Below, piece by piece: positions 43,474 through 52,356 of a DNA stretch of 64,000 bases. The DNA is from Bacteroidales bacterium (lineage in GTDB: Bacteria; Bacteroidota; Bacteroidia; Bacteroidales; F082). How positions within the stretch are numbered: the stretch's first letter is position 1; every line of letters starts with the position of its first letter. The notes beneath the pieces are model-generated. The model saw only the letters and a program-made list of their open reading frames with translations, was not told the origin of the DNA and did no database searches. The DNA lies in NCBI GenBank assembly GCA_017439405.1, contig JAFSJF010000131.1, forward strand, positions 1-64,000, given 5' to 3'. Both the position numbers and the translations under genes were made by a program.

Positions 43474-44105
43474 GGCTTGGCCTCCTTCCTCTCCTGACGT
43501 GGGTCGGGGGACTTTGGACTTATGATTGTCCTCTGTCTTCCGTCCTCCGTCTTCTGTCCTTTAGTCTCGCGTCTTTGAATAATTACCGCGTAAATCATGC
43601 TTCCCGCGATGGCGGTAAGGATGACGTAGGCAGGTGAAATCTTGCACCACCAAATGAGAAACACCGTCGTGATGGGGATGATGGCGGTTTTCCAAGTCAC
43701 CTTGGCCGACTTGATCATGCGCAGGGAAGGGGCGAGGATGAGCGCGACCACGCACGGACGGATGCCCTTGAAGATGCGCTCCATCACGGGCTGTTCGCGG
43801 TACTCGCGGAATACCGTGGCCAAAAGCAGAATGATGGTGATGCTGGGGATGATGGCGCCGAGCATGGCGGCGAAAGCGCCTTTCGCACCCGCGATTCGAT
43901 GGCCGACATACAAGGCCGTATTGACGGCAAACACACCCGGCAGCGACTGCACCACGGCAATCATGTCCCAAAACTCGTCCGTCGGAATCCATTTCTTTTG
44001 GTCCACGACAGCCTTCTCCACCATCGACAGCATGGCATAGCCGCCGCCGAGGGTGAAGGCCCCGATTTTGAAGAAAGTGAGGAAGAGTTGCAGCGGCTTT
44101 TTCAT
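43470..44105 (-). CDS. Chromate transporter half-protein (CHR family, first gene)
   Basis: The 211-residue membrane protein has FFKIGAFTLGGGYAMLSMVE, DEFWDMIAVVQSLPGVFAVN and AKGAFAAMLGAIIPSITIIL, matching the CHR motif pattern of its neighbour. It ends in a charged tail (RRETKGQKTEDGRQRTII). The pair probably forms a heterodimer. The -7 element at 44110-44117 is only 4 nt upstream of the ATG. Confidence 0.9.
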   Translation of the reverse strand: MKKPLQLFLTFFKIGAFTLGGGYAMLSMVEKAVVDQKKWIPTDEFWDMIAVVQSLPGVFAVNTALYVGHRIAGAKGAFAAMLGAIIPSITIILLLATVFREYREQPVMERIFKGIRPCVVALILAPSLRMIKSAKVTWKTAIIPITTVFLIWWCKISPAYVILTAIAGSMIYAVIIQRRETKGQKTEDGRQRTIISPKSPDPRQERKEAKP

Positions 44106-44109
44106 GGCG

Positions 44110-44117
44110 CAAAATTA
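44110..44117 (-). promoter_or_regulatory. -7 element TAATTTTG of the chromate transporter operon, nearly leaderless
   Basis: On the minus strand this reads TAATTTTG with 4 nt (44106-44109) to the ATG at 44105. Three genes would be read from it. Confidence 0.55.
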
Positions 44118-44148
44118 AAGGTTTTTCGCTCAATAAATGAAAAATACA

Positions 44149-44156
44149 TATTTTTG
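44149..44156 (+). promoter_or_regulatory. -7 element TATTTTTG of ybjQ-like gene
   Basis: The box matches TAnnTTTG and lies 48 nt before the ATG at 44205. It is divergent from the chromate transporter promoter about 32 nt away. Confidence 0.5.
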
Positions 44157-44204
44157 CAGGCGAATTAACAAAAACTGCAATTTGGTCATTTAAAACAACA
44201 CATT

Positions 44205-44525
44205 ATGATACTTACGACTACACCAAACATTGAGGGCCGCACTATCATTGAATACAAAGGTGTCGTATTCGGAGAAGTGATTGCTGGAGTGAATTTCGTC
44301 AAGGATTTTGGAGCCAGCATTAGGAATATTATTGGCGGACGTTCAGGTTCATACGAGTCAGAGCTTGTCGAGGCTCGCACTCAATCTCTGAAAGAGTTGG
44401 AAGAACGTGCCCGTACAATGGGTGCAGACGCGGTTGTCGGCGTTGACATTGATTATGAAGTGCTTGGCACGAACAATGGGATGTTGATGGTCTCGGCAAG
44501 TGGAACTGCTGTAAAATTAGCATAG
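44205..44525 (+). CDS. YbjQ/UPF0145 family protein
   Basis: The 106-residue length and sequence match the UPF0145 (YbjQ, 'heavy-metal-binding') family: [53 protein letters not shown] and [15 protein letters not shown]. Members form small pentameric assemblies; function is not established and metal binding should not be assumed. The GltS-like symporter follows 31 nt downstream. Confidence 0.93.
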   Translation: MILTTTPNIEGRTIIEYKGVVFGEVIAGVNFVKDFGASIRNIIGGRSGSYESELVEARTQSLKELEERARTMGADAVVGVDIDYEVLGTNNGMLMVSASGTAVKLA

Positions 44526-44556
44526 AAAAAATGTTGAATGTCAAATAATTACAATT

Positions 44557-45969
44557 ATGATACTCTTAGATTCCTCTGTAATGACCTTCGACCGGCCAGA
44601 GGCTTGGCAATGGTTGATTCAGTTCTGCATTTTGGCGACGGCCCTCCTCTTGGGTAACGTGCTGAGAACCAAAGTCCCATTCCTGAACAAGAGCTTGCTG
44701 CCCTCGGCCTTGCTCGGCGGTTTGCTGTTGCTCGTTTTCAAGGCTTTTCCCAACTGCCGCGAAATCATCAACAAGCCGATGATGGAGATTGTGACCTATC
44801 ATGCCTTAGGCTTGGGTTTTGTTGCTTTGGCCTTGAAAAACAATAAGATAGAGTCGAAATCAACGCCGATGAAGGTGATTGAAACGGGTGCTTTGACGGC
44901 TTCCACATACGTCATACAAGGCATCGTTGGTTTGTTGGTATCCATCCCGTTTTTCCTTTTCGGCAAGAGATTGTTCTACGCGGCTGGACTGTTATTGCCG
45001 ATGGGTTACGGCCAAGGGCCTGGACAAGCCTTGAACTTCGGAAAGATTTTCACGGGCTGGGCCACACAGCAGGGCTTGGACTTCCCTGGAGCCGACTTCG
45101 GGCTTTCCATAGCGGCGATGGGCTTCATCGTGGGCAGCGTGGTGGGCGTGATTTATATGAATATATTACGTAGAAAGGGTGTCTTGTCGAGAAAGAAAAT
45201 CGCTGACGCACAAGTGAATACATTAAAAGACTATGAAAGCGAGGGCGAGATTCCCGATGCCGAGTCAATCGACAAGCTCTCGGTGCAGATTTGCATGGTG
45301 CTGTTCGTCTATTTCCTTGTGTATCTGTTCACTAACTGGATACAAGGCATGGAGTTGGGCAAGTTTGGCGAAAACACGCTGAAACCCATGCTTTGGGGCT
45401 TCAATTTCCTGATTGGCACGCTGTTCGGCATTCTTTTCAAGTCCATACTGAAACGCTTCAAGAAGGCAAAGATTATGAGTCGCGAGTACATCAACAACTA
45501 CATGCTCAACCGCATCAGCGGCTTTTGCTTCGACATCATGATTGTGGCGGGCACGGCGGCCATCAGTTTCGAGAATTTCGGAAAATTCGTGTTGCCATTC
45601 ATTATCATTGTCACTTTGGGTGCCATCGTCACCTTTGTCTATGTGTTGTGGATTTCCAAGCACCTGTATCCCAACTACAAGTACGAAGGCTTCTTCTCGA
45701 TGTTCGGGATGCTGACAGGCACGGCCAGCAACGGCATGATTCTTTTGCGCGAAATCGACCCGAAGTTTGAGACACCTGCCGCCAATAACCTCGTTTTGCA
45801 GACTCTTTCTGCCATTGTGCTCGGATTTCCCGTTCTGCTGTTGATGGGCTATGCTCCGCAAAGCCTGAACGCCACTTGGGTAACGCTTGGCATTTTGGTA
45901 CTTTTCTGGGCTGCCTTGACGGTTTTCATGTTGCGGACGAAGGTTTTCAAGCGGAGGAAGAAAGAGTGA
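44557..45969 (+). CDS. Sodium/glutamate symporter family protein (GltS-like)
   Basis: The 470-residue inner-membrane protein has about ten to twelve helices, with YHALGLGFVALALKNNKIES in the first half and the glycine-rich LPMGYGQGPGQALNFGKIF typical of the GltS family. In the second half, the conserved segment LTGTASNGMILLREIDPKFE matches the family's second re-entrant loop. GltS proteins import glutamate with sodium. A strong bidirectional terminator follows at 45998-46028. Confidence 0.88.
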   Translation: MILLDSSVMTFDRPEAWQWLIQFCILATALLLGNVLRTKVPFLNKSLLPSALLGGLLLLVFKAFPNCREIINKPMMEIVTYHALGLGFVALALKNNKIESKSTPMKVIETGALTASTYVIQGIVGLLVSIPFFLFGKRLFYAAGLLLPMGYGQGPGQALNFGKIFTGWATQQGLDFPGADFGLSIAAMGFIVGSVVGVIYMNILRRKGVLSRKKIADAQVNTLKDYESEGEIPDAESIDKLSVQICMVLFVYFLVYLFTNWIQGMELGKFGENTLKPMLWGFNFLIGTLFGILFKSILKRFKKAKIMSREYINNYMLNRISGFCFDIMIVAGTAAISFENFGKFVLPFIIIVTLGAIVTFVYVLWISKHLYPNYKYEGFFSMFGMLTGTASNGMILLREIDPKFETPAANNLVLQTLSAIVLGFPVLLLMGYAPQSLNATWVTLGILVLFWAALTVFMLRTKVFKRRKKE

Positions 45970-45997
45970 TTTTGCAAGACACAATCTCCCTATTCCA

Positions 45998-46028
45998 AAA
46001 AAAGCACCCCGAAACGAGGTGCTTTTTT
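45998..46028. terminator. Bidirectional terminator between gltS-like gene and TonB receptor gene
   Basis: Perfect 11-bp arms AAAAAAGCACC (45998-46008) and GGTGCTTTTTT (46018-46028) enclose a 9-nt loop. The A/T ends serve both converging genes. Confidence 0.85.
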
Positions 46029-46050
46029 CGTAAGGATGCTTCCGTTCAGA

Positions 46051-49000
46051 TTAGAAGTTGAAGCGGAGGTTCAGGGCAGCCGACCAAGTGGAGTAGGTGC
46101 TGGCGTACTCGCTCCAGATGGGGTTGGTGAACTGGTAGGTGTAGGGGTTCTCGTCCGTGCCGTTGCCCGTCAGCTTGATGATGTCGCTGCTGCTCAGGCG
46201 CTGCATGTTGCCCCAGCCTCTCCAGAACAGGTTGGCGATGTTCTTCACATCCACGCCGAAGCTGATGCTTTCGCCACCATGGAACTTGTAGGTTCTCTCA
46301 TACTTGAAGTTGAAGGTGTGTCTCCAAGGAGCGATGGCGCCGCCACGCTCGGCATACTGGCCACGGTGCGTGCTCAAGTACTTGTCGGCCTTGATGAAGT
46401 CGTTGAAGTCGGCCTTGTTCTCGGCACTCACGAAAGGCATGGTCTCGAGTTCGGCTTCCGTCGGGATGTAGGCCAAGCTGTTGGAGCCGCCGTCACCGTT
46501 GACGTTGCTGGTCATGGTGTAGCTGTAGCGGGTGTAGCTGTAGCCACCGATGTAGCAGTGGTTGAAGCCTTCATAGTAGAGGCCGATGGTCTCGTTGGTG
46601 TGTTGGCCGGTGGCCCAGTTCCAGCCCACGTTGACGAGGACTCGGTTGGGTGACACATAGCTGCTGTAGCCCAGTTCGTGGACGTTGGAGCCGTTGATGC
46701 CGAAAGCGTTGGTGTTGTAAGCCGAAGTGACTTGGTCGCCGATAGCGTCGGTCACGTTCTTGCCTTCAGCATAGGTATAGGCGGCCATGAGGTCGAGGCC
46801 GAAGTTGAAGCGCTTGCTCAACTGACCGGTGACGCTGTAGTAGTAACCGTTCTTGTCGGTGTTGGTAATATAATAAGGAGTGACGGCCTTATTGAGCGAG
46901 TTCATGATGCCCTCGCTGGTCCACGTCATTCTTTCGCCAGGTTCGCCTGGAAGCTGGATGGTGCCGTTCTCAACAATTCCGAGCTTGGTGACGGCCACGG
47001 AGGTGATGTCCTTGTTGTAGATGCCTTCCACAGTGGCCTTGATGCCGCCGGGGATTTCGATGTCGGCAGCCAAGCTGCTCTTCCAGGTTTGGGGCATGCG
47101 GAGGTTCTGGTCCATGATGGTGGTGGACTGGGGAGCCGGCAGGTCGCCCGTCAGCAGGAGGTCGGCGTTGTTGGCGATGATTTCGTTCGGGTTGGTGAAG
47201 AACTTGATTTGCTCTTCTTCGTTACTGTTGATGTACTGGTTCTGCAGGCAGTTGGAGTTACCTACGGTGGAGACGATCCACACGAAGGGCAGACGGCCCG
47301 TATAGAGGCCCGAACCGCCGCGGATGATGTACTTGCGGTCGCCGGTGAGGTCCCAGTTGAAGCCCAAGCGGGGCGAGAAGTTCACGCGTGCCTTGGGCAT
47401 GTTGGCGGTCGATAAACCGTAGATGGTGGAAGGAACAGCTTCGCCGTTGGCGTTGGTGTAGAACGACTCGACGGCGGCAAGAGAGTCAAACTCCCTGTTG
47501 GTGTTGTAGCCGGCAATCGAAGGATACCACGGCACCTCGACACGGAGACCAGCAGTGAGCCTGAAGTTCTCGCTGAAGGTCAACTCGTCTTGGGCATAGA
47601 CCGAACCTTGCATGTAGTTGAAGGAAGGATAGACCTGGGTGTGGTTTTCGTTGTTGCCGTATGTGATGGCGAAAGCACGCGGGTTGGCGTTGGTCACGAA
47701 GTCGTTCCAGCTGTTATAGACATAGTAGCCGGCACCGCCTTGCATGAACCCGTTCTTGGTATTGTCGAACTCATACTGGAGACCGAAGGTTAAGTTGTTG
47801 ATGCCAGCGAGGTAGGTGAACTCGTCAGTGACAACAGCGGTCTGCACGTCGCGGAGGTTGCCGTAGGTGAACGGGTCGGGACCGAAGCTGGTGTAAACAG
47901 CCGGGGTGCCATCCTCAAGGGGCTCAAGAATATCGACGGTGGGGAAGAGGTCGCCCACGAAGCTACGAGGCTCATACTGATGCGAATACGTGGCACGCAA
48001 CATGTTGTTGGCGCGGCCGCTCAGGAAGCTATGATTCCACTCGGCGGCGACGGAGCTGAAGTTCTGCTCCTGGAAGTAACGGCTGCTCTCGAAGTAGAGG
48101 GCATATTCCGATGTACGGCCGTAGGTGTTGCGGTTATAGACGCTGCTCGACAGCGGGTTGATGGAGCTCGAAGGAGCGGTGGAATACTTGTTCTTCACCA
48201 AGCTGTAGCGGACGTTGATCTTGTCGTTGGCACCGGCGTTCCAGTCCAAACGGGCGAGCAACTTGATGTCGGGCGTGCTGGCGCTGTAGTTCTGGTAGCG
48301 ACCAGGGTCATAGCCGTAAGTGGTTTGGAGGTAGTTCTTGATTTCCTCCATCTTCTCGACCGTAGGACGGTTGTACTGTGTGCTTCCGCCGTACTCCTGT
48401 TCCTCACTTTCGCGGGCAAAGCTGGTTTGGCCAGGGTCAACGTCGCTCTGGTACTCGAAGTTCACGAAGAAGAACAGCTTGTCTCTCACGATGGGGCCGC
48501 CGACGCTGAAGCCAACGGTGTTGTCCAACGATTGTGAGAGCTTCAGGCGCTCCGGGAAGTTGCCGAACTCGTCTTTTTTGCCGAACTTGGTGCCGATGAG
48601 ACCGTCGTTGGTGAAGTAGTCGTACACGCTGACGTGCCAGTTGTTGGTACCGCTCTTGGTGACGGCATTGATGGCACCACCAGTGAAGCCGCTATGACGC
48701 ACGTCGAAAGGCGTGATGTTGATGGTCATGGCTTCGATGGCGTCCAACGAGATGGGGCTGCCGCCAGCAGGCAGGTTGCCGCCGATACCGAAGGCGTTGT
48801 TGAAGGCAGCACCGTCAACGGTGACGTACGACGAGCGGTAGTTGCCGCCGCCGATGGCCAGACCGTTGGAAGTGGCAGCGGCCTGAGGAGTCAGGGCCAT
48901 CACGTCGTTCAAGCTGCGGGTGATGGTGGGCAGGGCGGTGATTTGCTCCGTACTCACCGTGGTGGTGGCACCGGCGCGGTCGCTGTCCATGCCATTGCTG

Positions 49001-49368
49001 ATGGCCTCGGCTGCGACGACGACTTCGCCCAAGCCGATGGACTCTTCATTCATGCGGACGTTCAAGATCTTGGTCTCACCCAAAGTGGCGGTAATGCCTT
49101 CTTGGATAACCGTTTGGAAACCAACCATGCGGTACTCAACCTTATAAGGGCCGCCTGGACGGATGTTGAGCAAACGGTAGTTGCCGTTCGCATCGGCTAC
49201 AGCATAATACTGTGCGCCAGAAGGGGTGTGAGTGGCTACAACGGTCGCACCCGGCAACACACCTTTTCTCTGGTCGGTGATCTTGCCGCTGATGCTCGAT
49301 GAAGTCACTTGAGCCATGAGGCTCACTGTGGCAATTAAAGCCACGAACAGGGTAAGTAACTTTTTCAT
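46051..49368 (-). CDS. TonB-dependent receptor, Oar-like, with carboxypeptidase-regulatory domain
   Basis: The 1105-residue outer-membrane protein starts MKKLLTLFVALIATVSLMAQ (signal). A carboxypeptidase-regulatory-like domain follows (SISGKITDQRKGVLPGATVV, then NGNYRLLNIRPGGPYKVEYR), then a plug with SLNDVMALTPQAAATSNGLA and FTGGAINAVTKSGTNNWHVS, and a 22-strand barrel ending YSTWSAALNLRFNF. The family takes up large substrates or peptides, or acts in surface protein handling. No SusD partner follows, which separates it from SusCD systems. The long upstream frame to 49530 is discounted because the promoter box at 49452 lies inside it. Confidence 0.93.
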   Translation of the reverse strand: MKKLLTLFVALIATVSLMAQVTSSSISGKITDQRKGVLPGATVVATHTPSGAQYYAVADANGNYRLLNIRPGGPYKVEYRMVGFQTVIQEGITATLGETKILNVRMNEESIGLGEVVVAAEAISNGMDSDRAGATTTVSTEQITALPTITRSLNDVMALTPQAAATSNGLAIGGGNYRSSYVTVDGAAFNNAFGIGGNLPAGGSPISLDAIEAMTINITPFDVRHSGFTGGAINAVTKSGTNNWHVSVYDYFTNDGLIGTKFGKKDEFGNFPERLKLSQSLDNTVGFSVGGPIVRDKLFFFVNFEYQSDVDPGQTSFARESEEQEYGGSTQYNRPTVEKMEEIKNYLQTTYGYDPGRYQNYSASTPDIKLLARLDWNAGANDKINVRYSLVKNKYSTAPSSSINPLSSSVYNRNTYGRTSEYALYFESSRYFQEQNFSSVAAEWNHSFLSGRANNMLRATYSHQYEPRSFVGDLFPTVDILEPLEDGTPAVYTSFGPDPFTYGNLRDVQTAVVTDEFTYLAGINNLTFGLQYEFDNTKNGFMQGGAGYYVYNSWNDFVTNANPRAFAITYGNNENHTQVYPSFNYMQGSVYAQDELTFSENFRLTAGLRVEVPWYPSIAGYNTNREFDSLAAVESFYTNANGEAVPSTIYGLSTANMPKARVNFSPRLGFNWDLTGDRKYIIRGGSGLYTGRLPFVWIVSTVGNSNCLQNQYINSNEEEQIKFFTNPNEIIANNADLLLTGDLPAPQSTTIMDQNLRMPQTWKSSLAADIEIPGGIKATVEGIYNKDITSVAVTKLGIVENGTIQLPGEPGERMTWTSEGIMNSLNKAVTPYYITNTDKNGYYYSVTGQLSKRFNFGLDLMAAYTYAEGKNVTDAIGDQVTSAYNTNAFGINGSNVHELGYSSYVSPNRVLVNVGWNWATGQHTNETIGLYYEGFNHCYIGGYSYTRYSYTMTSNVNGDGGSNSLAYIPTEAELETMPFVSAENKADFNDFIKADKYLSTHRGQYAERGGAIAPWRHTFNFKYERTYKFHGGESISFGVDVKNIANLFWRGWGNMQRLSSSDIIKLTGNGTDENPYTYQFTNPIWSEYASTYSTWSAALNLRFNF

Positions 49369-49451
49369 AGAAAAACAATTTAAGTTAGAAATTTGATTGA
49401 GTTGATTGATTATCATTGAATAAATGTACTTTTTCCCTCCAAAATCCGGTG

Positions 49452-49459
49452 CAAATATA
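49452..49459 (-). promoter_or_regulatory. -7 element TATATTTG of the TonB receptor gene
   Basis: On the minus strand this reads TATATTTG, 83 nt before the ATG at 49368, giving a leader of about 75 nt, long by the standard of this window. Confidence 0.5.
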
Positions 49460-49642
49460 AGGCTTTCCTCCCAAAGCCTCTCCCTTTTTCCTCCAACATT
49501 TTTCTTTTTTTCGGGAAAAGAAATCAACATTAGTTGTTTATAACTTGATAAACCTTTGTCAAAGAAATCGTTGGGGGCGGAAAAGCTACTGTTTCGGCAT
49601 TTACTATATAATTTTAATGTGGCTTCATTCCGAAATATTTCC

Positions 49643-49650
49643 TACTTTTG
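49643..49650 (+). promoter_or_regulatory. -7 element TACTTTTG of the small lipoprotein gene
   Basis: The box matches TAnnTTTG, 22 nt before the ATG at 49673. It probably also serves the downstream small protein and mutL. Confidence 0.55.
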
Positions 49651-49672
49651 CCACAAATAAAATAGGAAAGAT

Positions 49673-50044
49673 ATGAGAAAATCCATCATCCTTGTTTGCA
49701 TAACAGTCTTTTTATCAATGCTTTGCGCTTGCCGAAACGGTCATTCAAAGGCGTGTTCGGGTTTGGAGAAGGATATGGCGCACATCGAAAGCCAAATCCT
49801 CGAGACCACCAGTTGCGACGACTTGCAAATGCTGGGTTTCGGGATTTTGGGACTGAGGTCCGACATCGAGAACGCCAGCATCGGACTTTCTGTCTCTGAA
49901 GAGGAAACGAAAACTCTGACAGCGTTGGCCGACCGTTTGGAAGCCCTTTGGCGCAACAAGTGGAACGACCTTGGCTGTGACGCCAAATATGAGGAAGACG
50001 ACGAACTGTATTCCTCAAGCGACGATGATTATCCCACCTTGTAG
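49673..50044 (+). CDS. Small predicted lipoprotein upstream of mutL
   Basis: The 123-residue product has a lipoprotein signal (MRKSIILVCITVFLSM with lipobox LCAC, lipidated Cys at 20). The mature part is helical and acidic (SEEETKTLTALADRLEALWR) with a C-terminal acidic patch (EEDDELYSSSDDDYPTL). No family is recognised. It is the first gene of a run leading to mutL. Confidence 0.65.
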   Translation: MRKSIILVCITVFLSMLCACRNGHSKACSGLEKDMAHIESQILETTSCDDLQMLGFGILGLRSDIENASIGLSVSEEETKTLTALADRLEALWRNKWNDLGCDAKYEEDDELYSSSDDDYPTL

Positions 50045-50088
50045 CCTTTCGGTCGAGGTGGCTTTATGAACCTTCAACAATTTGAGAC

Positions 50089-50397
50089 ATGGCATTCTTT
50101 TTTAAACATAATCCAAAGAAATTCAATTACATACCACGCTATTATGACCCTGAAAAAGAAGCGTGGGAACAGAAAAAGGCCGAGCTGGGCTACGATGCCA
50201 AGCTGAGCCACGAGGAGCAGTTTCGCGCCCAAATGCGCCGAAGCTGGAGCGTCAAGAAGGACGAGGAAAGCAAGGAGGAACAGCGCACCAAGCTGATTCG
50301 TAGAATCGTGCTTGGCGTGTTTGTGGCTTTCATCTTCTACTTCATTTTCTGCACTCCGCTGATGACCAACATCGTTAGCGGCTTGATGGGTAAATAG
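50089..50397 (+). CDS. Small single-pass membrane protein upstream of mutL
   Basis: The 102-residue product has a basic, aromatic N-terminus (FFFKHNPKKFNYIPRYYDPE), a charged helix (RSWSVKKDEESKEEQRTKLI) and one C-terminal membrane segment (IVLGVFVAFIFYFIFCTPLM). It appears to be a tail-anchored cytoplasmic protein. Its stop is 2 nt before the mutL ATG, so it is coupled to mutL. The function is not known. Confidence 0.75.
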   Translation: MAFFFKHNPKKFNYIPRYYDPEKEAWEQKKAELGYDAKLSHEEQFRAQMRRSWSVKKDEESKEEQRTKLIRRIVLGVFVAFIFYFIFCTPLMTNIVSGLMGK

Positions 50398-50399
50398 TC

Positions 50400-52238
50400 A
50401 TGCTTGATGTCATCAAACTCTTGCCCGACAGTGTCGCCAACCAGATTGCGGCTGGGGAGGTGATACAACGTCCCGCCTCAGCCGTCAAGGAGCTGATGGA
50501 GAACGCCTTGGATGCCGGAGCCACCCAAATCGACCTTGTGGTGAAGGACGCCGGCAAGTCGCTCATCATGGTCATCGACAACGGTTGCGGCATGTCGGAA
50601 ACGGACGCGCGTCTCTGCTTTGAGCGGCACGCCACCTCGAAAATCAGTCGTGCCGAAGACCTGTTCGCCATCCGTACGATGGGTTTCCGTGGCGAGGCTT
50701 TGGCCAGCATCGCCGCTATCGCACAGGTGGAACTAAAGACACGCCGCAAGGAGGACGAGGTGGGCACCAAGATTGTCAACGAAGGCTCGGTGGTCAAGGA
50801 ACAAAGCCTGGTACCCATGTCGGTAGGCACGAGCTTCACCGTCAAGAACCTGTTTTTCAACGTCCCCGCACGGCGCAACTTCCTCAAGTCGCCGCAGGCT
50901 GAGATGCGCCACATTGTGGAAGAGTTCACTCGCGCAACGTTGATGAACCCTGAAACAGGCTTCACGCTGACGAGCGATGGCAAAGAACTCTATCACCTTT
51001 ATTCAGGCAACCTAAAACAGCGTATCATGGGGTTGTTTGGGAGCAACTATGCAGAGAAGCTGCTGCCTGTCAACCAAGACTCGGAGCGGGTGTGCATACA
51101 CGGCTTCATTGTCAAGGCCGAATACGCAAAGAAGACGCGCGGCGAGCAGTATTTCTTTGTGAACAAGCGCTTTATCAAACACGCCTACCTGCACCACGCC
51201 ATAGAGAATGCCTTCATGGAGATGATTCCGAAGGACAGCTTTCCGGGCTATTTTCTCAATATCGAAGTCAATCCAGCCGACATCGACATCAACATTCATC
51301 CTACCAAGACCGAGGTCAACTTTCTGGACGTCAAGTTGGTGTATGCCATCCTTCACGCTGCCGTTCGCAAAGCCATCGGGCAGCACAACCTTTCGCCGAC
51401 CATCGACTTCACCGAAACGCCCGACCTGAACATCGATTTCGGAGAGGTGGCCAAATCCTCAAGCCCTTTGATTATGCCCAATGTGCCTGTCGATGAAATG
51501 TTCAATCCTTTCGTTCAAACGACTTCAAGTCAGTATGTTAGGTCGAGATGGAACGATTTTCCGCAGCATCGCGACAAGCCATCGGGCGACTGGCGGCAAC
51601 TCTACGGAGAGCGCATAGGCCTGCCGTCTGTTAATAATAATGACGTGGAGGACGAAAATGCTGCCGAAACCTCTGCGAACACCCAGTATCTGCAAGTGAG
51701 CCAGACCTATATCGTTACCACGGTGAGGTCGGGTATCTTGCTGATTGACCAACATTTGGCACACACACGGGTGTTGTTTGAGAAGTATCTGAAACAGATG
51801 GAAAACCATAGTGGCGCCTCGCAGCAGGATCTGTTTCCTCAGGCTTTGACCCTCAACCTTAACGACGCCTCGCTGCTAAAAGAGTTGCAACCCGAGTTGG
51901 AAAACCTCGGATTCGTGTTGGAACAGGCCACCCCGACCACTTTCATGATAAATGGAACGCCCTCCGACTCGGCTGGTTGCGATATCCTGGAGCTTGTGGA
52001 AAAGATTTTGGACAACTACAAAATAAACCGCACCGACTTGCAGTTAGACAGAAAGCTGAACATGGCTAAGACAATGGCCATGCAACTGTCCATCAAGGCG
52101 CAAACGAGGCTGACCGAACCAGAGATGCAAAATCTTGTGGACCAGCTTTTTGCCTGCAACGTGCCGGAAATCGCGCCGAATGGGAAGAAGATATATGTTA
52201 TCATTGGAATGGAAGAGTTGATGGAGAAACTTCGATAA
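50400..52238 (+). CDS. mutL: DNA mismatch repair protein MutL
   Basis: The 612-residue protein has the GHKL ATPase motifs: IAAGEVIQRPASAVKELMEN, DNGCGMSETDARLCFERHAT, and TMGFRGEALASIAAIAQV, and the MutL-specific PARRNFLKS. The C-terminal domain has DQHLAHTRVLFEKYL in place of the endonuclease motif DQHA(x)2E(x)4E, so the first Glu is Thr. The usual C-terminal CPHGRP-like motif reads PEIAPNGKK. ATPase and dimerisation functions look intact; the latent endonuclease activity of non-gamma-proteobacterial MutL is doubtful. Confidence 0.96.
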   Translation: MLDVIKLLPDSVANQIAAGEVIQRPASAVKELMENALDAGATQIDLVVKDAGKSLIMVIDNGCGMSETDARLCFERHATSKISRAEDLFAIRTMGFRGEALASIAAIAQVELKTRRKEDEVGTKIVNEGSVVKEQSLVPMSVGTSFTVKNLFFNVPARRNFLKSPQAEMRHIVEEFTRATLMNPETGFTLTSDGKELYHLYSGNLKQRIMGLFGSNYAEKLLPVNQDSERVCIHGFIVKAEYAKKTRGEQYFFVNKRFIKHAYLHHAIENAFMEMIPKDSFPGYFLNIEVNPADIDINIHPTKTEVNFLDVKLVYAILHAAVRKAIGQHNLSPTIDFTETPDLNIDFGEVAKSSSPLIMPNVPVDEMFNPFVQTTSSQYVRSRWNDFPQHRDKPSGDWRQLYGERIGLPSVNNNDVEDENAAETSANTQYLQVSQTYIVTTVRSGILLIDQHLAHTRVLFEKYLKQMENHSGASQQDLFPQALTLNLNDASLLKELQPELENLGFVLEQATPTTFMINGTPSDSAGCDILELVEKILDNYKINRTDLQLDRKLNMAKTMAMQLSIKAQTRLTEPEMQNLVDQLFACNVPEIAPNGKKIYVIIGMEELMEKLR

Positions 52239-52356
52239 GTTTGATAGTTGAAAGTAGTATTGTAGGGAAGATTGGGAAGACGGTGTATTGCCATGAAAAC
52301 AGGTATAAACCACCACAAAAAAATGAAAAATATGTGAAACCAGAAATCATAGGAAA

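Larger units (their letters stand above)
49369..49672. other. 304-nt divergent intergenic region
   Basis: This AT-rich gap separates the TonB receptor from the small lipoprotein gene. It contains the two promoter boxes listed separately and a T-rich stretch near 49500-49515. No tRNA, riboswitch or additional open frame with coding character was seen. Confidence 0.6.

Noticed and set aside
46051..49368. SusC of a SusCD glycan-uptake pair
   Set aside because: No SusD-like gene is adjacent and the plug and barrel motifs are Oar-like.
52239..52356. Possible small gene or regulatory RNA between mutL and rhomboid
   Set aside because: The 118-nt gap has no clear open frame, hairpin or promoter box that I can defend.
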